Assembly (NCBI GenBank): GCA_945883755.1
Contig: CAMCXX010000001.1
Location: 88,161-152,160 of the forward strand
Length of the DNA: 64,000 nucleotides
Reading direction: 5' to 3'
Source of the DNA: Bifidobacterium breve
Lineage (GTDB): Bacteria > Actinomycetota > Actinomycetes > Nanopelagicales > Nanopelagicaceae
The notes beneath the pieces were generated by a model. It did not search any database. It saw nothing but the letters and a program-made list of their open reading frames with translations, and was not told the origin of the DNA. The translations under genes and the position numbers were made by a program. Below are positions 39,659-52,850 of the stretch, one piece after another. The stretch's first letter is position 1, and the number at the start of each line of letters is the position of its first letter.

Positions 39659-39731
39659 TCACTGATCATTAGTAACTTTTTTACGATCAGTTTTGCTCAG
39701 TCCTACCCTTACAAGTTATTCTTTACACCCC

Positions 39732-39782
39732 CCGGTAAGCGCCGGATCTACTGGTTCACAGAGTTAAACCTCTGACCCAGTA
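39732..39782 (+). promoter_or_regulatory. Structured 5' leader of rpmE (candidate L31 autoregulatory leader)
   Basis: TACTGG/CCAGTA and CAGAG/CTCTG nested stems (39749-39782) plus CCGG/CCGG, just before rpmE. Confidence 0.5.
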
Positions 39783-39801
39783 ATAAACGAGAGAAGAAAA
39801 A

Positions 39802-40026
39802 ATGAAGCCAGAGATCCACCCAGCATATGTGGAGACAAAAGTTACTTGTGGTTGCGGTGAGGTTTTCACAACCCGCAGCACAAAGGAAACTGGATCGATC
39901 TACGTTGAAGTTTGTTCCGTATGTCATCCGTTCTACACAGGCAAGCAGAGAATTCTTGATACCGGTGGCCGCGTAGCCAAGTTCCAAGAGCGTTTCGGAA
40001 AGAGCGAGAAGCCAGGCACTAAGTAG
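39802..40026 (+). CDS. rpmE: 50S ribosomal protein L31, Cys-containing form
   Basis: [27 protein letters not shown] ... [28 protein letters not shown]. Confidence 0.96.
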   Translation: MKPEIHPAYVETKVTCGCGEVFTTRSTKETGSIYVEVCSVCHPFYTGKQRILDTGGRVAKFQERFGKSEKPGTK

Positions 40027-40033
40027 TTTTTTT

Positions 40034-40081
40034 AAAGAGAGCGCACCTCACATCGATTGATGTGGTGCGCTCTCTTTTTAT
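40034..40081 (+). terminator. Rho-independent terminator
   Basis: AAAGAGAGCGCACCTCACATC-GATT-GATGTGGTGCGCTCTCTTTTT. Confidence 0.93.
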
Positions 40082-40142
40082 TATTTTCAACATTATTATC
40101 TTTAAAGGAATAATCTTCAAAAATGAAGAAAGGAGTGAGTAA

Positions 40143-41219
40143 ATGGAACGGTTTGCCAAAGCTAATGAGTTAATTGTTGAGTATGACCAACTTGAAAAAC
40201 AGATGGCTGATCCATCAATTCACTCTGATCAAAATAAAGCTAGATCACTTGGAAAACGTTACGCCCAACTTGGCCCAGTTATCGCTGGTTACCGTGCCTG
40301 GAAGTTAGCCGAGGAGGATTTAGCTGCCGGTAAAGAGCTAGCGCAAGCAGATGAGAGCTTTGCAAGTGAGATCGCAGCCCTTGAAGCAACTAGGGATGAG
40401 GCGGCAGAAAAATTAGAGGAGTTGTTACTACCGCGGGATCCAAATGATGATCGTGATGTAATTATGGAGATTAAAGCTGGTGCTGGTGGTGATGAATCTG
40501 CGATCTTTGCTGGTGACTTACTTCGTATGTATACCCGCTACGCTGAAAAACAGGGGTGGAAGGTTGAAACAATTGAGACCACCGATAGCGATATGGGTGG
40601 GTATAAAGATGTTTCAATTGCAATTAAATCCAAAGGAGTTCAAGAGCCAGGAAAGACGCCATACGCTAAATTAAAATTTGAAGGTGGAGTGCATCGTGTT
40701 CAACGTGTGCCAGAAACCGAGTCACAAGGTCGCATCCACACATCGGCAGCTGGCGTATTAATTTTGCCAGAGGCAGAAGAGGTAGATGTTGATTTAAATA
40801 TGAATGATCTGCGGATCGATGTTTATCGATCTAGTGGACCTGGTGGACAATCGGTAAATACAACTGACTCAGCGGTTCGAATTACTCATATCCCAACTGG
40901 AATTGTTGTCTCCTGCCAAAATGAGAAGAGCCAATTGCAAAATAAAGAGTCAGCACTTCGTATCCTGCGTGCTCGAATGTTGGCGGCTGCACAAGAAGAG
41001 GCAGAACGAATTGCAGCCATTGAACGTAAATCTCAGGTTCGTACCGTAGATCGCAGCGAGCGAATTCGCACCTATAACTTTCCAGAAAATCGGTTAAGTG
41101 ATCACCGGGTAAATTACAAGGCAAATAATTTAGATTCAGTTATGAATGGTGATTTAGAGGCGGTAATTCAAGCACTTCTAGATAGTGATCGAGCTTCAAA
41201 GCTTGCTGGCGAAAATTAA
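40143..41219 (+). CDS. prfA: Peptide chain release factor 1
   Basis: [48 protein letters not shown]. Confidence 0.96.
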   Translation: MERFAKANELIVEYDQLEKQMADPSIHSDQNKARSLGKRYAQLGPVIAGYRAWKLAEEDLAAGKELAQADESFASEIAALEATRDEAAEKLEELLLPRDPNDDRDVIMEIKAGAGGDESAIFAGDLLRMYTRYAEKQGWKVETIETTDSDMGGYKDVSIAIKSKGVQEPGKTPYAKLKFEGGVHRVQRVPETESQGRIHTSAAGVLILPEAEEVDVDLNMNDLRIDVYRSSGPGGQSVNTTDSAVRITHIPTGIVVSCQNEKSQLQNKESALRILRARMLAAAQEEAERIAAIERKSQVRTVDRSERIRTYNFPENRLSDHRVNYKANNLDSVMNGDLEAVIQALLDSDRASKLAGEN

Positions 41220-41231
41220 TTAGCGGCAAGT

Positions 41232-42098
41232 ATGCGTAATCTTTTAAGAGATGCGGTTGCTCTATTTGAGAAGAATCAAATCTCTGCCGTAGATGCTGAG
41301 ATTTTATTGGCACATGTTATTGGCGTATCCCGTAAACAATTAATCACCTCTACCTTTGAATTACCTAACGAGGAGATAGCCCGGATAACTGAAGAGTTTC
41401 AAGGTTTAGTTGAACAACGAGTATTAGGAAAACCGGTTCAGTACATAACTGGTAGCGCACCATTTAGATATTTAGAGTTATCGGTGGGTGAAGGGGTGTT
41501 AATTCCCCGCCCAGAGACGGAAGTTTTAGTCGACCGTGTAATTGGTTTTTTGCAAAGTAAAAAATTAGATAACTCCAATACTTCAGAGATTAAGAGTGTG
41601 GTTGATCTAGGTGCTGGCAGCGGTGCGATCTCAATCGCAATTGCAACAGAGGCGGCGATTAAAGGATTAGATGTAACTGTTGTTGCTGTTGAAAAATCAC
41701 CAGAAGCAGCACATTGGTTAAATTTAAATATAAGTAAGTATGAATTAGCGACTCGGGTAGTAGTTGAAGATGTTGCGACTGCACTAGAAGGTGTGAAGGC
41801 AGATGTTGTAGTGGCTAATCCACCTTATATTCCAAACCAGCAACCGCTGCCACATGATGTAATTGGTTTTGAACCAGAGTTAGCACTTCGTGGTGGCGAT
41901 GGTGATGGCATGGCGGTACCTGTGCAATTTATTGCAGCGGCAGCTCGGTTATTAAAAAGCGATGGTTACTTCATAATTGAGCACCATGAGAGCCAGGGTC
42001 AGTTAATTAAGCGAGCTATGGCCGATCAATTTACCAACCTGCAAGGTATCTCAGACTTAACTGGTCGAGATAGATTTACATCTGGCATCAGAGTTTAA
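41232..42098 (+). CDS. prmC: Release factor glutamine methyltransferase
   Basis: VLIPRPETEVLVD, DLGAGSGAISIAI, VVANPPYIP. Confidence 0.95.
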   Translation: MRNLLRDAVALFEKNQISAVDAEILLAHVIGVSRKQLITSTFELPNEEIARITEEFQGLVEQRVLGKPVQYITGSAPFRYLELSVGEGVLIPRPETEVLVDRVIGFLQSKKLDNSNTSEIKSVVDLGAGSGAISIAIATEAAIKGLDVTVVAVEKSPEAAHWLNLNISKYELATRVVVEDVATALEGVKADVVVANPPYIPNQQPLPHDVIGFEPELALRGGDGDGMAVPVQFIAAAARLLKSDGYFIIEHHESQGQLIKRAMADQFTNLQGISDLTGRDRFTSGIRV

Positions 42099-42115
42099 GG
42101 TGAGAATCAGGAGTA

Positions 42116-42760
42116 TTGATGGCCCAGCGAATTGATCTGACAGATCAGGGATTTGATATTGCCGTTGAAACTGCACTTCGCAATATAAATGCCGGCGAAG
42201 TAATTGTTGCACCCTCTGAGTTTGGCTATATCTACTTATGTGATGCCTTTAAAAAGGATGCGGTTAAAGCGGTTCATATTTTGCGCGGTGATGCAGAGGG
42301 CGTGGTTCCGCAAGTTTTTATTCGAGATGCTTCAGTGTTAACTGGCTTAGTTACAGTTATTTCAAGTGAAATTAAATTATTAATTGAGAAATTTTGGCCT
42401 GGTCCATTGTCAATCACCTTTAATGTGCAACCAGGCTTAAGCTGGAACTTGGGTGATAATGGTCGATTAGGTAAGGTAAATCTTCGCGTTCCTAATCACA
42501 AATTTTTATTACAAATCTTGAAAAGTACTGGGCCACTTGTCGTTGCCGCCGCTGCATTAAGTGGAAAAGCTGCCACCTTAGATTTAGCAGCACTGCCAAT
42601 TAATGAGAGTGATATTGGAGTGATCTTTACCGATGGCGTTATTACCTCACCTGGTAAGAGCACAATAATTGATGCAACTGGCAGCTCCCTGCAGATCAAG
42701 CGCAGTGGTGTGATCAATAACAATCAATTATCTGAGGTTATCCCAGATATTGTCACCTAG
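42116..42760 (+). CDS. Threonylcarbamoyl-AMP synthase family protein (Sua5/YciO/YrdC)
   Basis: GEVIVAPSEFGYIYLCDAF, WPGPLSITF, LRVPNH; position after prmC. Confidence 0.85.
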   Translation: MMAQRIDLTDQGFDIAVETALRNINAGEVIVAPSEFGYIYLCDAFKKDAVKAVHILRGDAEGVVPQVFIRDASVLTGLVTVISSEIKLLIEKFWPGPLSITFNVQPGLSWNLGDNGRLGKVNLRVPNHKFLLQILKSTGPLVVAAAALSGKAATLDLAALPINESDIGVIFTDGVITSPGKSTIIDATGSSLQIKRSGVINNNQLSEVIPDIVT

Positions 42761-42810
42761 TTCAATAGCAAATAACTAGCATTTTTCGAGCAAACCTTTA
42801 GGCTTATCCC

Positions 42811-44112
42811 ATGTTTGATAAAAAGCTAAACCATCCGATTACCCAAGAGTATTACGGGCCAGATTTCACAGCGCTGCAAAACCAAGATCCAGAGATTGCA
42901 GCGGTTGTTATCTCTGAGTTACAGAGACAGCGTAATGGTTTGCAATTAATCGCTAGCGAAAACTTTACATCTCCTGCAGTTTTAGCAGCGATGGGTTCGA
43001 CACTTTCAAATAAATACGCTGAGGGTTATCCAGGAAAGCGATATTACGGTGGCTGCGAAGAGGTTGATAAGGTTGAAGAGATTGGCAATGAACGAGCCAA
43101 ACAATTATTTGGCGCAGAGCATGCAAATCTACAACCACACTCTGGTGCAAGCGCAAATGTTGCGGTGTACCAAGCATTTACAAAACCTGGTGACACAGTA
43201 CTTGCGATGTCATTACCTCACGGTGGGCATTTAACTCATGGTTCAAAGGTAAATTTCTCTGGTAAGTGGTTTAACGTAGTTTCTTACGGAGTTCGTCAAG
43301 ATAATGAGTTAATTGATTATGATCAACTGCGGGATTTAGCAATTGAACATAAACCAAAGATGATTTGCTCCGGTGCAACCGCATATCCATCATTGATTGA
43401 TTTTGAAAAGGTACGCCAAATTTGTGATGAGGTTGGCGCAATTATGTGGGTAGATGCTGCGCACTTCATTGGCTTAGTTGCTGGAAAAGCTATTCCATCC
43501 CCAGTTCCTTATGCAGATGTTGTCTCCTTTACAACCCATAAGGTTTTACGTGGCCCACGCGGTGGCATGATCTTGGCTAAAGCTGCGCACGCAGCAGCGA
43601 TTGATAAAGCGGTATTTCCAGGCATGCAGGGCGGTCCAATCATGAGCGCAGTTGCTGGCAAGGCGATCGCACTTAAGGAGTGCGCTACACCTTCTTATCA
43701 GGCATACGCTAAAAAAGTAGTTGAGAACTGTCAGGCACTGGCAAGTGATTTAGTTAATGAGGGGATGCGCGCTGTTTCAGGTGGTACCCAAACTCACTTA
43801 GCGCTAATTGATATTAGATCAACTGGTGTAACCGGCAAGGTTGCTGATGAGAGATGTGGTAAATCTGGAATTACGTTAAATAAAAATGCAATTCCATATG
43901 ATCCAGAGACACCGGCAGTCACATCTGGAATCCGCGTCGGAACCGCAGCCACAACAACTCAAGGTATGGGCGCTAGCGAGATGAAACAAATTGCTTCATT
44001 AATTGCTCGCGCAATTAAAGATGGGGATGATGAAAGTAAGGCAATGGCAATAAAGGCTGAGGTCAATCAATTGTGCAGCGCATTCCCGGTCTACCCAGCT
44101 CCTGCAAAATAA
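42811..44112 (+). CDS. glyA: Serine hydroxymethyltransferase
   Basis: LIASENFTSPAVLAAMGS, YYGGCEEVD, VVSFTTHKVLRGPRGG. Confidence 0.97.
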   Translation: MFDKKLNHPITQEYYGPDFTALQNQDPEIAAVVISELQRQRNGLQLIASENFTSPAVLAAMGSTLSNKYAEGYPGKRYYGGCEEVDKVEEIGNERAKQLFGAEHANLQPHSGASANVAVYQAFTKPGDTVLAMSLPHGGHLTHGSKVNFSGKWFNVVSYGVRQDNELIDYDQLRDLAIEHKPKMICSGATAYPSLIDFEKVRQICDEVGAIMWVDAAHFIGLVAGKAIPSPVPYADVVSFTTHKVLRGPRGGMILAKAAHAAAIDKAVFPGMQGGPIMSAVAGKAIALKECATPSYQAYAKKVVENCQALASDLVNEGMRAVSGGTQTHLALIDIRSTGVTGKVADERCGKSGITLNKNAIPYDPETPAVTSGIRVGTAATTTQGMGASEMKQIASLIARAIKDGDDESKAMAIKAEVNQLCSAFPVYPAPAK

Positions 44113-44132
44113 GTAAAAAAGTTTAAGAAGAT

Positions 44133-45239
44133 ATGCGCGAATATCTAGTAACTGTCTTAATCGCCGCAATTATCTGTTACCTGATTACCCCATTTGTTCG
44201 AGATCTAGCAATTAAATCTGGTGCGGTGATGAAGATTAGATCCCGTGATGTCCATGTTAAGCCAACTCCACGATGGGGTGGTTTAGCGATGTGGTTATCG
44301 ATGGCGCTGACTTTGGTGATAGTTAACCACTTACCATTAGTTGCCAAATCATTTGGTCGAGAAGCAACCGGTATCTTTCTTGCCGGTACCTTTATTTTAT
44401 TTCTTGGCTTAATTGATGATCGCTTTGAACTTGATCCAATTACAAAATTTGCAGGTCAAGCAGTGGCTGGTGGAATTTTACTGATTTACGGTGTACAAAT
44501 TTTATGGCTGCCAATAAATGGAATCACAACAGTTCCGGCAAATATTGGCCAGTTACTGACAATTGTTTTTGTCATGGTAGTAATAAATGCAATTAACTTT
44601 GTCGATGGTTTAGATGGATTAGCCACTGGAATTGTGGCAATCTGCGCCGCATCCTTCTTCGCCTTCTCCTACCTTTTGGCGGTTATCAATGGATTTAGTC
44701 GCGCAGGTGCACCATCTTTAATTACCGCAATTGTGATCGGCTTATGTCTAGGATTTTTACCGCATAATTTTTATCCAGCACAGATCTTTATGGGAGATTC
44801 TGGCGCAATGTTTTTGGGATTAATGATTAGCGCTTCAGCTATTACATTAACTGGTCAGGTTGATGCATCAGCAATCACTGCTGAAAACTCAGGTAATGCG
44901 CTCCTGCCACTGCTCTTGCCATTTACCGTTTTAGCTATTCCATTGTTGGATTTTGCGATGGCGATCATTCGTCGTCTGAGAGCTGGGCGATCGCCCTTTT
45001 CGGCAGATAGAGAACATATTCACCACCGCATAATGCGTATGGGATTAACGCAACAACGCACAACAGTAGTTCTTTATCTTTGGACAGCGATGTTTGCCGT
45101 ACCAACTGCAATAGCTGCCTTTATTCCAATTTGGTTCGCCCTGTTATCAGGCGTACTTATCTTTGCCGTATCTGTACTGGTAATTAAGCAAAGTAAGAAC
45201 AGTCAGGTGATCGAGAAAAATCATGTCCGCACAAAATAG
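44133..45239 (+). CDS. MraY/WecA-type undecaprenyl-phosphate glycosyl-1-phosphate transferase
   Basis: PTPRWGGLAMW, LIDDRFELDP, NAINFVDGLDGLATG, GDSGAMFLG, REHIHHRIMRMG. Confidence 0.92.
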   Translation: MREYLVTVLIAAIICYLITPFVRDLAIKSGAVMKIRSRDVHVKPTPRWGGLAMWLSMALTLVIVNHLPLVAKSFGREATGIFLAGTFILFLGLIDDRFELDPITKFAGQAVAGGILLIYGVQILWLPINGITTVPANIGQLLTIVFVMVVINAINFVDGLDGLATGIVAICAASFFAFSYLLAVINGFSRAGAPSLITAIVIGLCLGFLPHNFYPAQIFMGDSGAMFLGLMISASAITLTGQVDASAITAENSGNALLPLLLPFTVLAIPLLDFAMAIIRRLRAGRSPFSADREHIHHRIMRMGLTQQRTTVVLYLWTAMFAVPTAIAAFIPIWFALLSGVLIFAVSVLVIKQSKNSQVIEKNHVRTK

Positions 45240-45274
45240 ATCTTGGAGCAAGTTGAGAATCTGGTTGAAAATTA

Positions 45275-45694
45275 ATGAGTGAGCAAAAACTTTGGCGCGG
45301 TGCAATCGTACCAGCGACATTAGTTGCGTCCCTATCACTAATCGTCGTAACTGTGCTAAATGGTAAATCTGGTTTTTTTGGTGGTGCTCTAGCTTCGATA
45401 ACAGTAATAATATTTTTTAGTATTCACCTATTGGTGGCGCGAATTTCTAGAGATTTAGACCCAATAGTCACCATGATGTTGGCGATGTTTTCTTATTTTG
45501 CCAAAGTAATTTTCATGGGAGTGTTCCTATTTCTGATCACGAAATTCACCGATCGCAGCACAGTTGACCGTACAAGTTTTGCAATATCTGCTCTTGTGAT
45601 TACGATGGCGTGGTTGGTAGCTGAAATAAGAAGCTTTACGAAGATTCGATTTCAGATGCCACTTCCAAAGGTAAATTCCGATAATAAGGAGTAA
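45275..45694 (+). CDS. Four-TM protein at the head of the ATP synthase operon (AtpI-like)
   Basis: Hydrophobic segments and operon position. Confidence 0.6.
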   Translation: MSEQKLWRGAIVPATLVASLSLIVVTVLNGKSGFFGGALASITVIIFFSIHLLVARISRDLDPIVTMMLAMFSYFAKVIFMGVFLFLITKFTDRSTVDRTSFAISALVITMAWLVAEIRSFTKIRFQMPLPKVNSDNKE

Positions 45695-45697
45695 GCA

Positions 45698-45907
45698 ATG
45701 AACCGCGATAATTTAAACCACTCTAGAAATGAAGAGGGTGCGCTTTGGTCCATAGTTGGTTACTTACTTTCCGGGTTAATTATTTGGGGTGGAATTGGCT
45801 TCGGTGTAGATCGTTGGCTCGGAACTAATTACTTTCTCCTTGTGGGAATGTTGCTTGGTGCTGGAGCAGCCATCTACTTGGTATGGCTGCGCTTTGGTCG
45901 GGATTAA
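45698..45907 (+). CDS. AtpZ/AtpI family protein
   Basis: Two TM segments, LLSGLIIWGGIGFGVDRWLGT ... GMLLGAGAAIYLVWLRFG. Confidence 0.75.
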   Translation: MNRDNLNHSRNEEGALWSIVGYLLSGLIIWGGIGFGVDRWLGTNYFLLVGMLLGAGAAIYLVWLRFGRD

Positions 45908-46053
45908 TTAGTAAAACTCTCAATCTGGCCTTTAACCGCATGCTTGATTTAACTGAGAGGGGCATAAATCACATGCCAATAAATTTCACACAACCATCCC
46001 CTTACACATAAGGTTTACCCCGTCGGACCCCCCTTTATTTTCAGGAGTAAAAG

Positions 46054-46833
46054 TTGAGCGTGCTACTTTCAGGTGATGAGGGATTTAAACCACCAAGCAC
46101 GGCAGATTTTGATTTACCACCCGTTTTTCTTGATAACCCTTACACAACCAAACCAATCTTTCTAGTCTTTTTATCGGTGATACTGATTAGTGCATTTTTC
46201 ATCGCGGCTTCTCGTAAAGCCTTAATCATGCCAAACAAGCTCCAATTTGCCGGCGAATCTATTTACACTTTTGTGCGTAATGATTTAGCTCGAGATGTGA
46301 TTGGCCACGAGTTCATGCGCTTTGTGCCATATTTGTTTACTTTATTTACCTTTATTTTAACAAATAATATTTTTGGAATCGTTCCGTTACTGCAATTTCC
46401 GCCCATGTCACGGGTTTCATTTCCATACATTCTTGCCATTTTTACCTTTGTAATCTTCCATTATGTGGCAATTAAGCACAAAGGTATCTTGCCTTACTTG
46501 AAAGAGATCATGTTTATGCCAGGCGTGCCAAAGCCGGTTTATATATTACTTACCCCAATTGAACTTGCCACTTACTTTGTAGTTCGACCACTAACTCTTT
46601 CATTACGTTTATTTGCAAATATGTTTGCGGGTCACTTGTTGCTACTTGTTTTTATACTAGGTGGAGATCATCTATTAAAAGGTGTAATCGGCCTTAAATT
46701 ACTCTCCCCATTCGCTTTTGCCTTTGGAATTGGCCTAACCTTCTTTGAGTTTATGGTTCAATGCTTACAGGCATATATCTTTACGCTGCTAAGCGCCCTT
46801 TATATAGCGGGTGCATTAGCAGATGAGCACTAA
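46054..46833 (+). CDS. atpB: F0F1 ATP synthase subunit a
   Basis: LSLRLFANMFAGHLLLL; YIFTLLSALYIAGAL; TTG start. Confidence 0.95.
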   Translation: MSVLLSGDEGFKPPSTADFDLPPVFLDNPYTTKPIFLVFLSVILISAFFIAASRKALIMPNKLQFAGESIYTFVRNDLARDVIGHEFMRFVPYLFTLFTFILTNNIFGIVPLLQFPPMSRVSFPYILAIFTFVIFHYVAIKHKGILPYLKEIMFMPGVPKPVYILLTPIELATYFVVRPLTLSLRLFANMFAGHLLLLVFILGGDHLLKGVIGLKLLSPFAFAFGIGLTFFEFMVQCLQAYIFTLLSALYIAGALADEH

Positions 46834-46861
46834 CCGGTAATAAAAAGCAATAATACAAATC

Positions 46862-46883
46862 TATCTAGATAAAGATCTAGATA
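46862..46883 (+). promoter_or_regulatory. Perfect hairpin upstream of atpE
   Basis: TATCTAGAT-AAAG-ATCTAGATA. Confidence 0.75.
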
Positions 46884-46905
46884 AAAAGAGAAAGAAGGAA
46901 ATGAA

Positions 46906-47109
46906 ATGGAAGGCACACTCAACCTGGTCGGTTATGGCCTATCTGCAATCGGACCCGCAATAGCAACTGGCATGATCTTCGCTGCTTACATAAGTGGTGT
47001 AGCACGTCAACCGGAAGCACGTTCAGTTTTGCAACCGATCGCATTCCTAGGCTTTGCCCTTGCAGAGGCGTTGGCATTGTTCGGACTAGTTCTAGCTTTC
47101 GTTCTCTAG
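46906..47109 (+). CDS. atpE: F0F1 ATP synthase subunit c
   Basis: 67 aa hairpin proteolipid; RQPEA loop; [11 protein letters not shown] with carboxylate Glu. Confidence 0.96.
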   Translation: MEGTLNLVGYGLSAIGPAIATGMIFAAYISGVARQPEARSVLQPIAFLGFALAEALALFGLVLAFVL

Positions 47110-47128
47110 CAATTAACTCTTACTACTT

Positions 47129-47668
47129 ATGTCTATTAGAACGGTAAGTAACCTAGCAGCAGGCGAAGGAGCGAATCCTTTAATTCCGCATACCGCTGAA
47201 TTAATTGTTGGCACTATCGCCTTCACTCTGTTGTTCCTCTTACTTCGCTCCAAAGTGGTGCCAATGTTTGAAAAAGCATTTGCCGAACGAACCGATGCAA
47301 TTGCGGGCGGAATCGAACGTGCTGAAAAGGCGCAACAAGAGGCTGAGATTGCCCTGCAAAAATACACATCTCAGTTATCAGATGCCCAAGGTGAAGCGCA
47401 AAAAATTCGTGAAGATGCCAGAGTGCAAGGAGCTGCGATCATCGAAGATCTGCGGGCGAAAGCACAAGAAGAGGCCACTCGAATTACTGCAGCTGCATCT
47501 GCCAGTATTGAAGCAGAGCGCCAACAAGCAATTACCTCATTACGTAATGAGGTCGGCGCACTTGCAACAGAGCTCGCATCAAAGATTGTCGGAGAAGCCT
47601 TAGATGACCAGGTCCGTCAATCACGAATTGTTGATCGCTTTATTGCAGATCTGGAGAAGAGTAAGTAA
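47129..47668 (+). CDS. atpF: F0F1 ATP synthase subunit b
   Basis: N-terminal TM then long charged helix; operon position. Confidence 0.93.
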   Translation: MSIRTVSNLAAGEGANPLIPHTAELIVGTIAFTLLFLLLRSKVVPMFEKAFAERTDAIAGGIERAEKAQQEAEIALQKYTSQLSDAQGEAQKIREDARVQGAAIIEDLRAKAQEEATRITAAASASIEAERQQAITSLRNEVGALATELASKIVGEALDDQVRQSRIVDRFIADLEKSK

Positions 47669-47670
47669 TT

Positions 47671-48498
47671 ATGAAAATTTTGGGTGGCACCAGCAGAGTA
47701 TCAGTGCTCTCGCTACGGGGTATGTTAGATGAAAAGGTTAAACCCCTTTCATCTGATGATGCTGCCCAATTTTCCAATGATCTATTTACAATTCTTACAG
47801 TTTTAAGTACCTCAGTTGGAGTCCGTCGCGCATTGACTGATAATGCAAGAGATGTCGCGGCTAAAGCTGAGCTAATTTCAAATCTATTTGCTGGAAAGAT
47901 TGGCTCTGCTGCGCAATCTCTTTTGGCAAGCGCTGCCGGGATGCGCTGGTCCTCACCATCTGAGTTAGCTGATGCAATAGAGCAATTTGCAGTTGAGGCA
48001 CAAGCGGTTGCGGCCGACAAAAATAATGAGATTACAAAGCTTGAGGATCAATTATTTGATTTCGCTCGAGTTTTAACTGCTAACCCTGAATTACGTCAAG
48101 CACTAAATACATCGGCAGATTCAGATGAGGGCAAGGTTGTACTTCTTGAATCAATTATTAAAGGAAAGTACGCAAACTCAACTATCAATTTATTACGCCG
48201 AATTACTGTACTGCGCAGAGGGCGAAATATTGACGCCACCTTGGCCGCGTACTCACATTATGTATCGGTACGTAAAGATCGCATGGTGGCCCATATTCGC
48301 ACAGCGGTTGGATTGACCTCTGCTCAACAGGAGAAGTTAAGTGCAGCTCTTGCGAAAGAGGTTGGAAAAGCGGTCCAGATAAATATTGAGGTTGATCCTA
48401 AGGTTTTAGGTGGCATTTCGATTCGCTACGGCGATGAGATTATCGATGGCACTGTAATTAATCGTTTAACAGAGGCGAGCAGAGCGCTCGTAAGCTAA
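47671..48498 (+). CDS. atpH: F0F1 ATP synthase subunit delta
   Basis: C-terminal KAVQINIEVDPKVLGGISIRYGDEIIDGTVINRL. Confidence 0.93.
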   Translation: MKILGGTSRVSVLSLRGMLDEKVKPLSSDDAAQFSNDLFTILTVLSTSVGVRRALTDNARDVAAKAELISNLFAGKIGSAAQSLLASAAGMRWSSPSELADAIEQFAVEAQAVAADKNNEITKLEDQLFDFARVLTANPELRQALNTSADSDEGKVVLLESIIKGKYANSTINLLRRITVLRRGRNIDATLAAYSHYVSVRKDRMVAHIRTAVGLTSAQQEKLSAALAKEVGKAVQINIEVDPKVLGGISIRYGDEIIDGTVINRLTEASRALVS

Positions 48499-48507
48499 AA
48501 CAAAGAA

Positions 48508-48534
48508 TTAACTAGAACGAAAAGTTCTAGTTAA
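48508..48534 (+). promoter_or_regulatory. Perfect hairpin between atpH and atpA
   Basis: TTAACTAGAAC-GAAAA-GTTCTAGTTAA; no following T-tract. Confidence 0.8.
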
Positions 48535-48557
48535 ATAAAGAGAGAGAAGAGAAGAAG

Positions 48558-50195
48558 ATGGCTGAAGTTACTATCCGTCCGGATGAGATCCGCGATGCAC
48601 TGGCAAAGCATGTGGCTGCCTATAAACCAGGCGCTGCAGTTAAAGATGAGATTGGAACAGTAACTCAGGCAGGTGATGGCATCGCTCGAATCGAAGGTCT
48701 GCCATCAACTATGACCAATGAATTATTAAAGTTTGAAAATGGCACACTAGGACTTGCGCTGAACTTAGATGTTCGCGAAATTGGTGTGGTTATTTTGGGT
48801 GAGTTCACCGGCATTGAAGAGGGAACAACTGTTCGTCGTACTGGAGAAATTCTCTCTGTTCCAGTTGGCGATGGTTTCCTTGGTCGTGTTGTTGATGCAC
48901 TAGGTCGGCCAATCGATGGCAAGGGCGAGATTAAAGCTGAAACAACTCGTGCGCTTGAAGTTCAGGCACCATCTGTTGTACAACGTCAACCAGTTAAAGA
49001 GCCAATGCAAACTGGAATTAAAGCGATTGACTCAATGACTGCGATTGGTCGCGGACAGCGCCAATTGATCATTGGTGATCGTCAAACTGGAAAAACTGCA
49101 ATTGCAATTGACACCATCATTAACCAGTTAGAAAACTGGAAAACTGGTGATCCAAAGAAGCAGGTTAAATGTATTTATGTTGCAATTGGGCAAAAAGGTT
49201 CAACAATTGCATCTGTTAAGGGATCACTAGAAGCTGCTGGCGCAATGGAGTACACAACTATTGTGGCTGCTCCGGCATCTGATCCAGCTGGCTTTAAATA
49301 CCTAGCTCCTTACACCGGCTCTGCAATTGGTCAGCACTGGATGTACAACGGACAACATGTATTAATTATTTTTGATGATCTCTCAAAGCAGGCTGAGGCT
49401 TATCGTTCAGTATCGCTATTACTAAGGCGCCCACCGGGTCGCGAGGCTTACCCAGGCGATGTGTTTTATTTACACTCCCGTTTGCTAGAGCGTTGTGCCA
49501 AGTTATCTGATGAGTTAGGTGGCGGTTCAATGACTGGCCTACCAATCATTGAAACAAAGGGTAATGACGTATCTGCATTTATTCCGACTAACGTAATTTC
49601 CATTACCGATGGTCAGTGTTTCTTAGAGACAGATCTATTTAACGCAGGTGTTCGTCCAGCGATCAACGTAGGTATTTCAGTATCTCGTGTTGGTGGATCT
49701 GCTCAAACTAAGGCGATGAAAAAGATTGCTGGTCGTTTGCGTCTTGATCTTGCACAGTTCCGTGAGCTAGAAGCATTCGCAGCTTTTGGTTCAGATCTAG
49801 ATGCTGCTTCAAAGGCACAGCTAGAGCGTGGTGCACGAATGGTTGAGTTATTAAAGCAAGGTCAGTACTCACCATTCTCAGTAGAGCGCCAAGTAGCCTC
49901 AATCTGGGCAGGAACAACTGGCAAGATGGATTCAATTCCAGTTCCAGATATCCGCCGCTTTGAAGGTGAGTTCTTAGATTTCATTGCACGTGAGCGCAAG
50001 GGAATCAATGATGCGATCTCAGCAACTCGCGAGCTAAGTGATGACACTGTTGCAGCTCTTGAAGAGGCGATCACTACCTTCAAAGCACAGTTCAAACCAT
50101 CGGTTGCACCAGTTGTAAATGAGAAAAAAGCTGATGCATTAACTGATTTGGATAATGAGCAAATAACCCGTCAAGTTCCATCGGTTAAAAGATAA
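48558..50195 (+). CDS. atpA: F0F1 ATP synthase subunit alpha
   Basis: [32 protein letters not shown]. Confidence 0.97.
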   Translation: MAEVTIRPDEIRDALAKHVAAYKPGAAVKDEIGTVTQAGDGIARIEGLPSTMTNELLKFENGTLGLALNLDVREIGVVILGEFTGIEEGTTVRRTGEILSVPVGDGFLGRVVDALGRPIDGKGEIKAETTRALEVQAPSVVQRQPVKEPMQTGIKAIDSMTAIGRGQRQLIIGDRQTGKTAIAIDTIINQLENWKTGDPKKQVKCIYVAIGQKGSTIASVKGSLEAAGAMEYTTIVAAPASDPAGFKYLAPYTGSAIGQHWMYNGQHVLIIFDDLSKQAEAYRSVSLLLRRPPGREAYPGDVFYLHSRLLERCAKLSDELGGGSMTGLPIIETKGNDVSAFIPTNVISITDGQCFLETDLFNAGVRPAINVGISVSRVGGSAQTKAMKKIAGRLRLDLAQFRELEAFAAFGSDLDAASKAQLERGARMVELLKQGQYSPFSVERQVASIWAGTTGKMDSIPVPDIRRFEGEFLDFIARERKGINDAISATRELSDDTVAALEEAITTFKAQFKPSVAPVVNEKKADALTDLDNEQITRQVPSVKR

Positions 50196-50219
50196 ATAGA
50201 GAGATAAGAGAGTAAGCAA

Positions 50220-52549
<2,330 letters not shown>

Positions 52550-52565
52550 GTAGGACGGACAGTAA

Positions 52566-52820
52566 ATGGCCATGTTAAGAGTTGAGGTAGTTACCCCGGA
52601 GAAGCGGGTGTGGTCTGGTGAGGCGAAGATGGTATCTGCGCGAACACTAGAGGGAGATCTGGGCGTTCTTCCGGACCACGCACCACTTCTTGGGGTACTT
52701 GCCGATGGCACCGTTTCCATTAAAGCTGCTGACGGCTCAACCAATGATTTTGTAATTCATGGCGGCTTTATATCAGTTGCAAATAATCGAGTCTCTATTT
52801 TGGGTGAGAGCGCTAATTAA
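52566..52820 (+). CDS. atpC: F0F1 ATP synthase subunit epsilon
   Basis: LRVEVVTPEKRVWSGEAKMVSARTLEGDLGVLPDHAPLLGVL. Confidence 0.95.
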   Translation: MAMLRVEVVTPEKRVWSGEAKMVSARTLEGDLGVLPDHAPLLGVLADGTVSIKAADGSTNDFVIHGGFISVANNRVSILGESAN

Positions 52821-52850
52821 TTTTATTTATTAAAACCTGTAATTGAAAGC

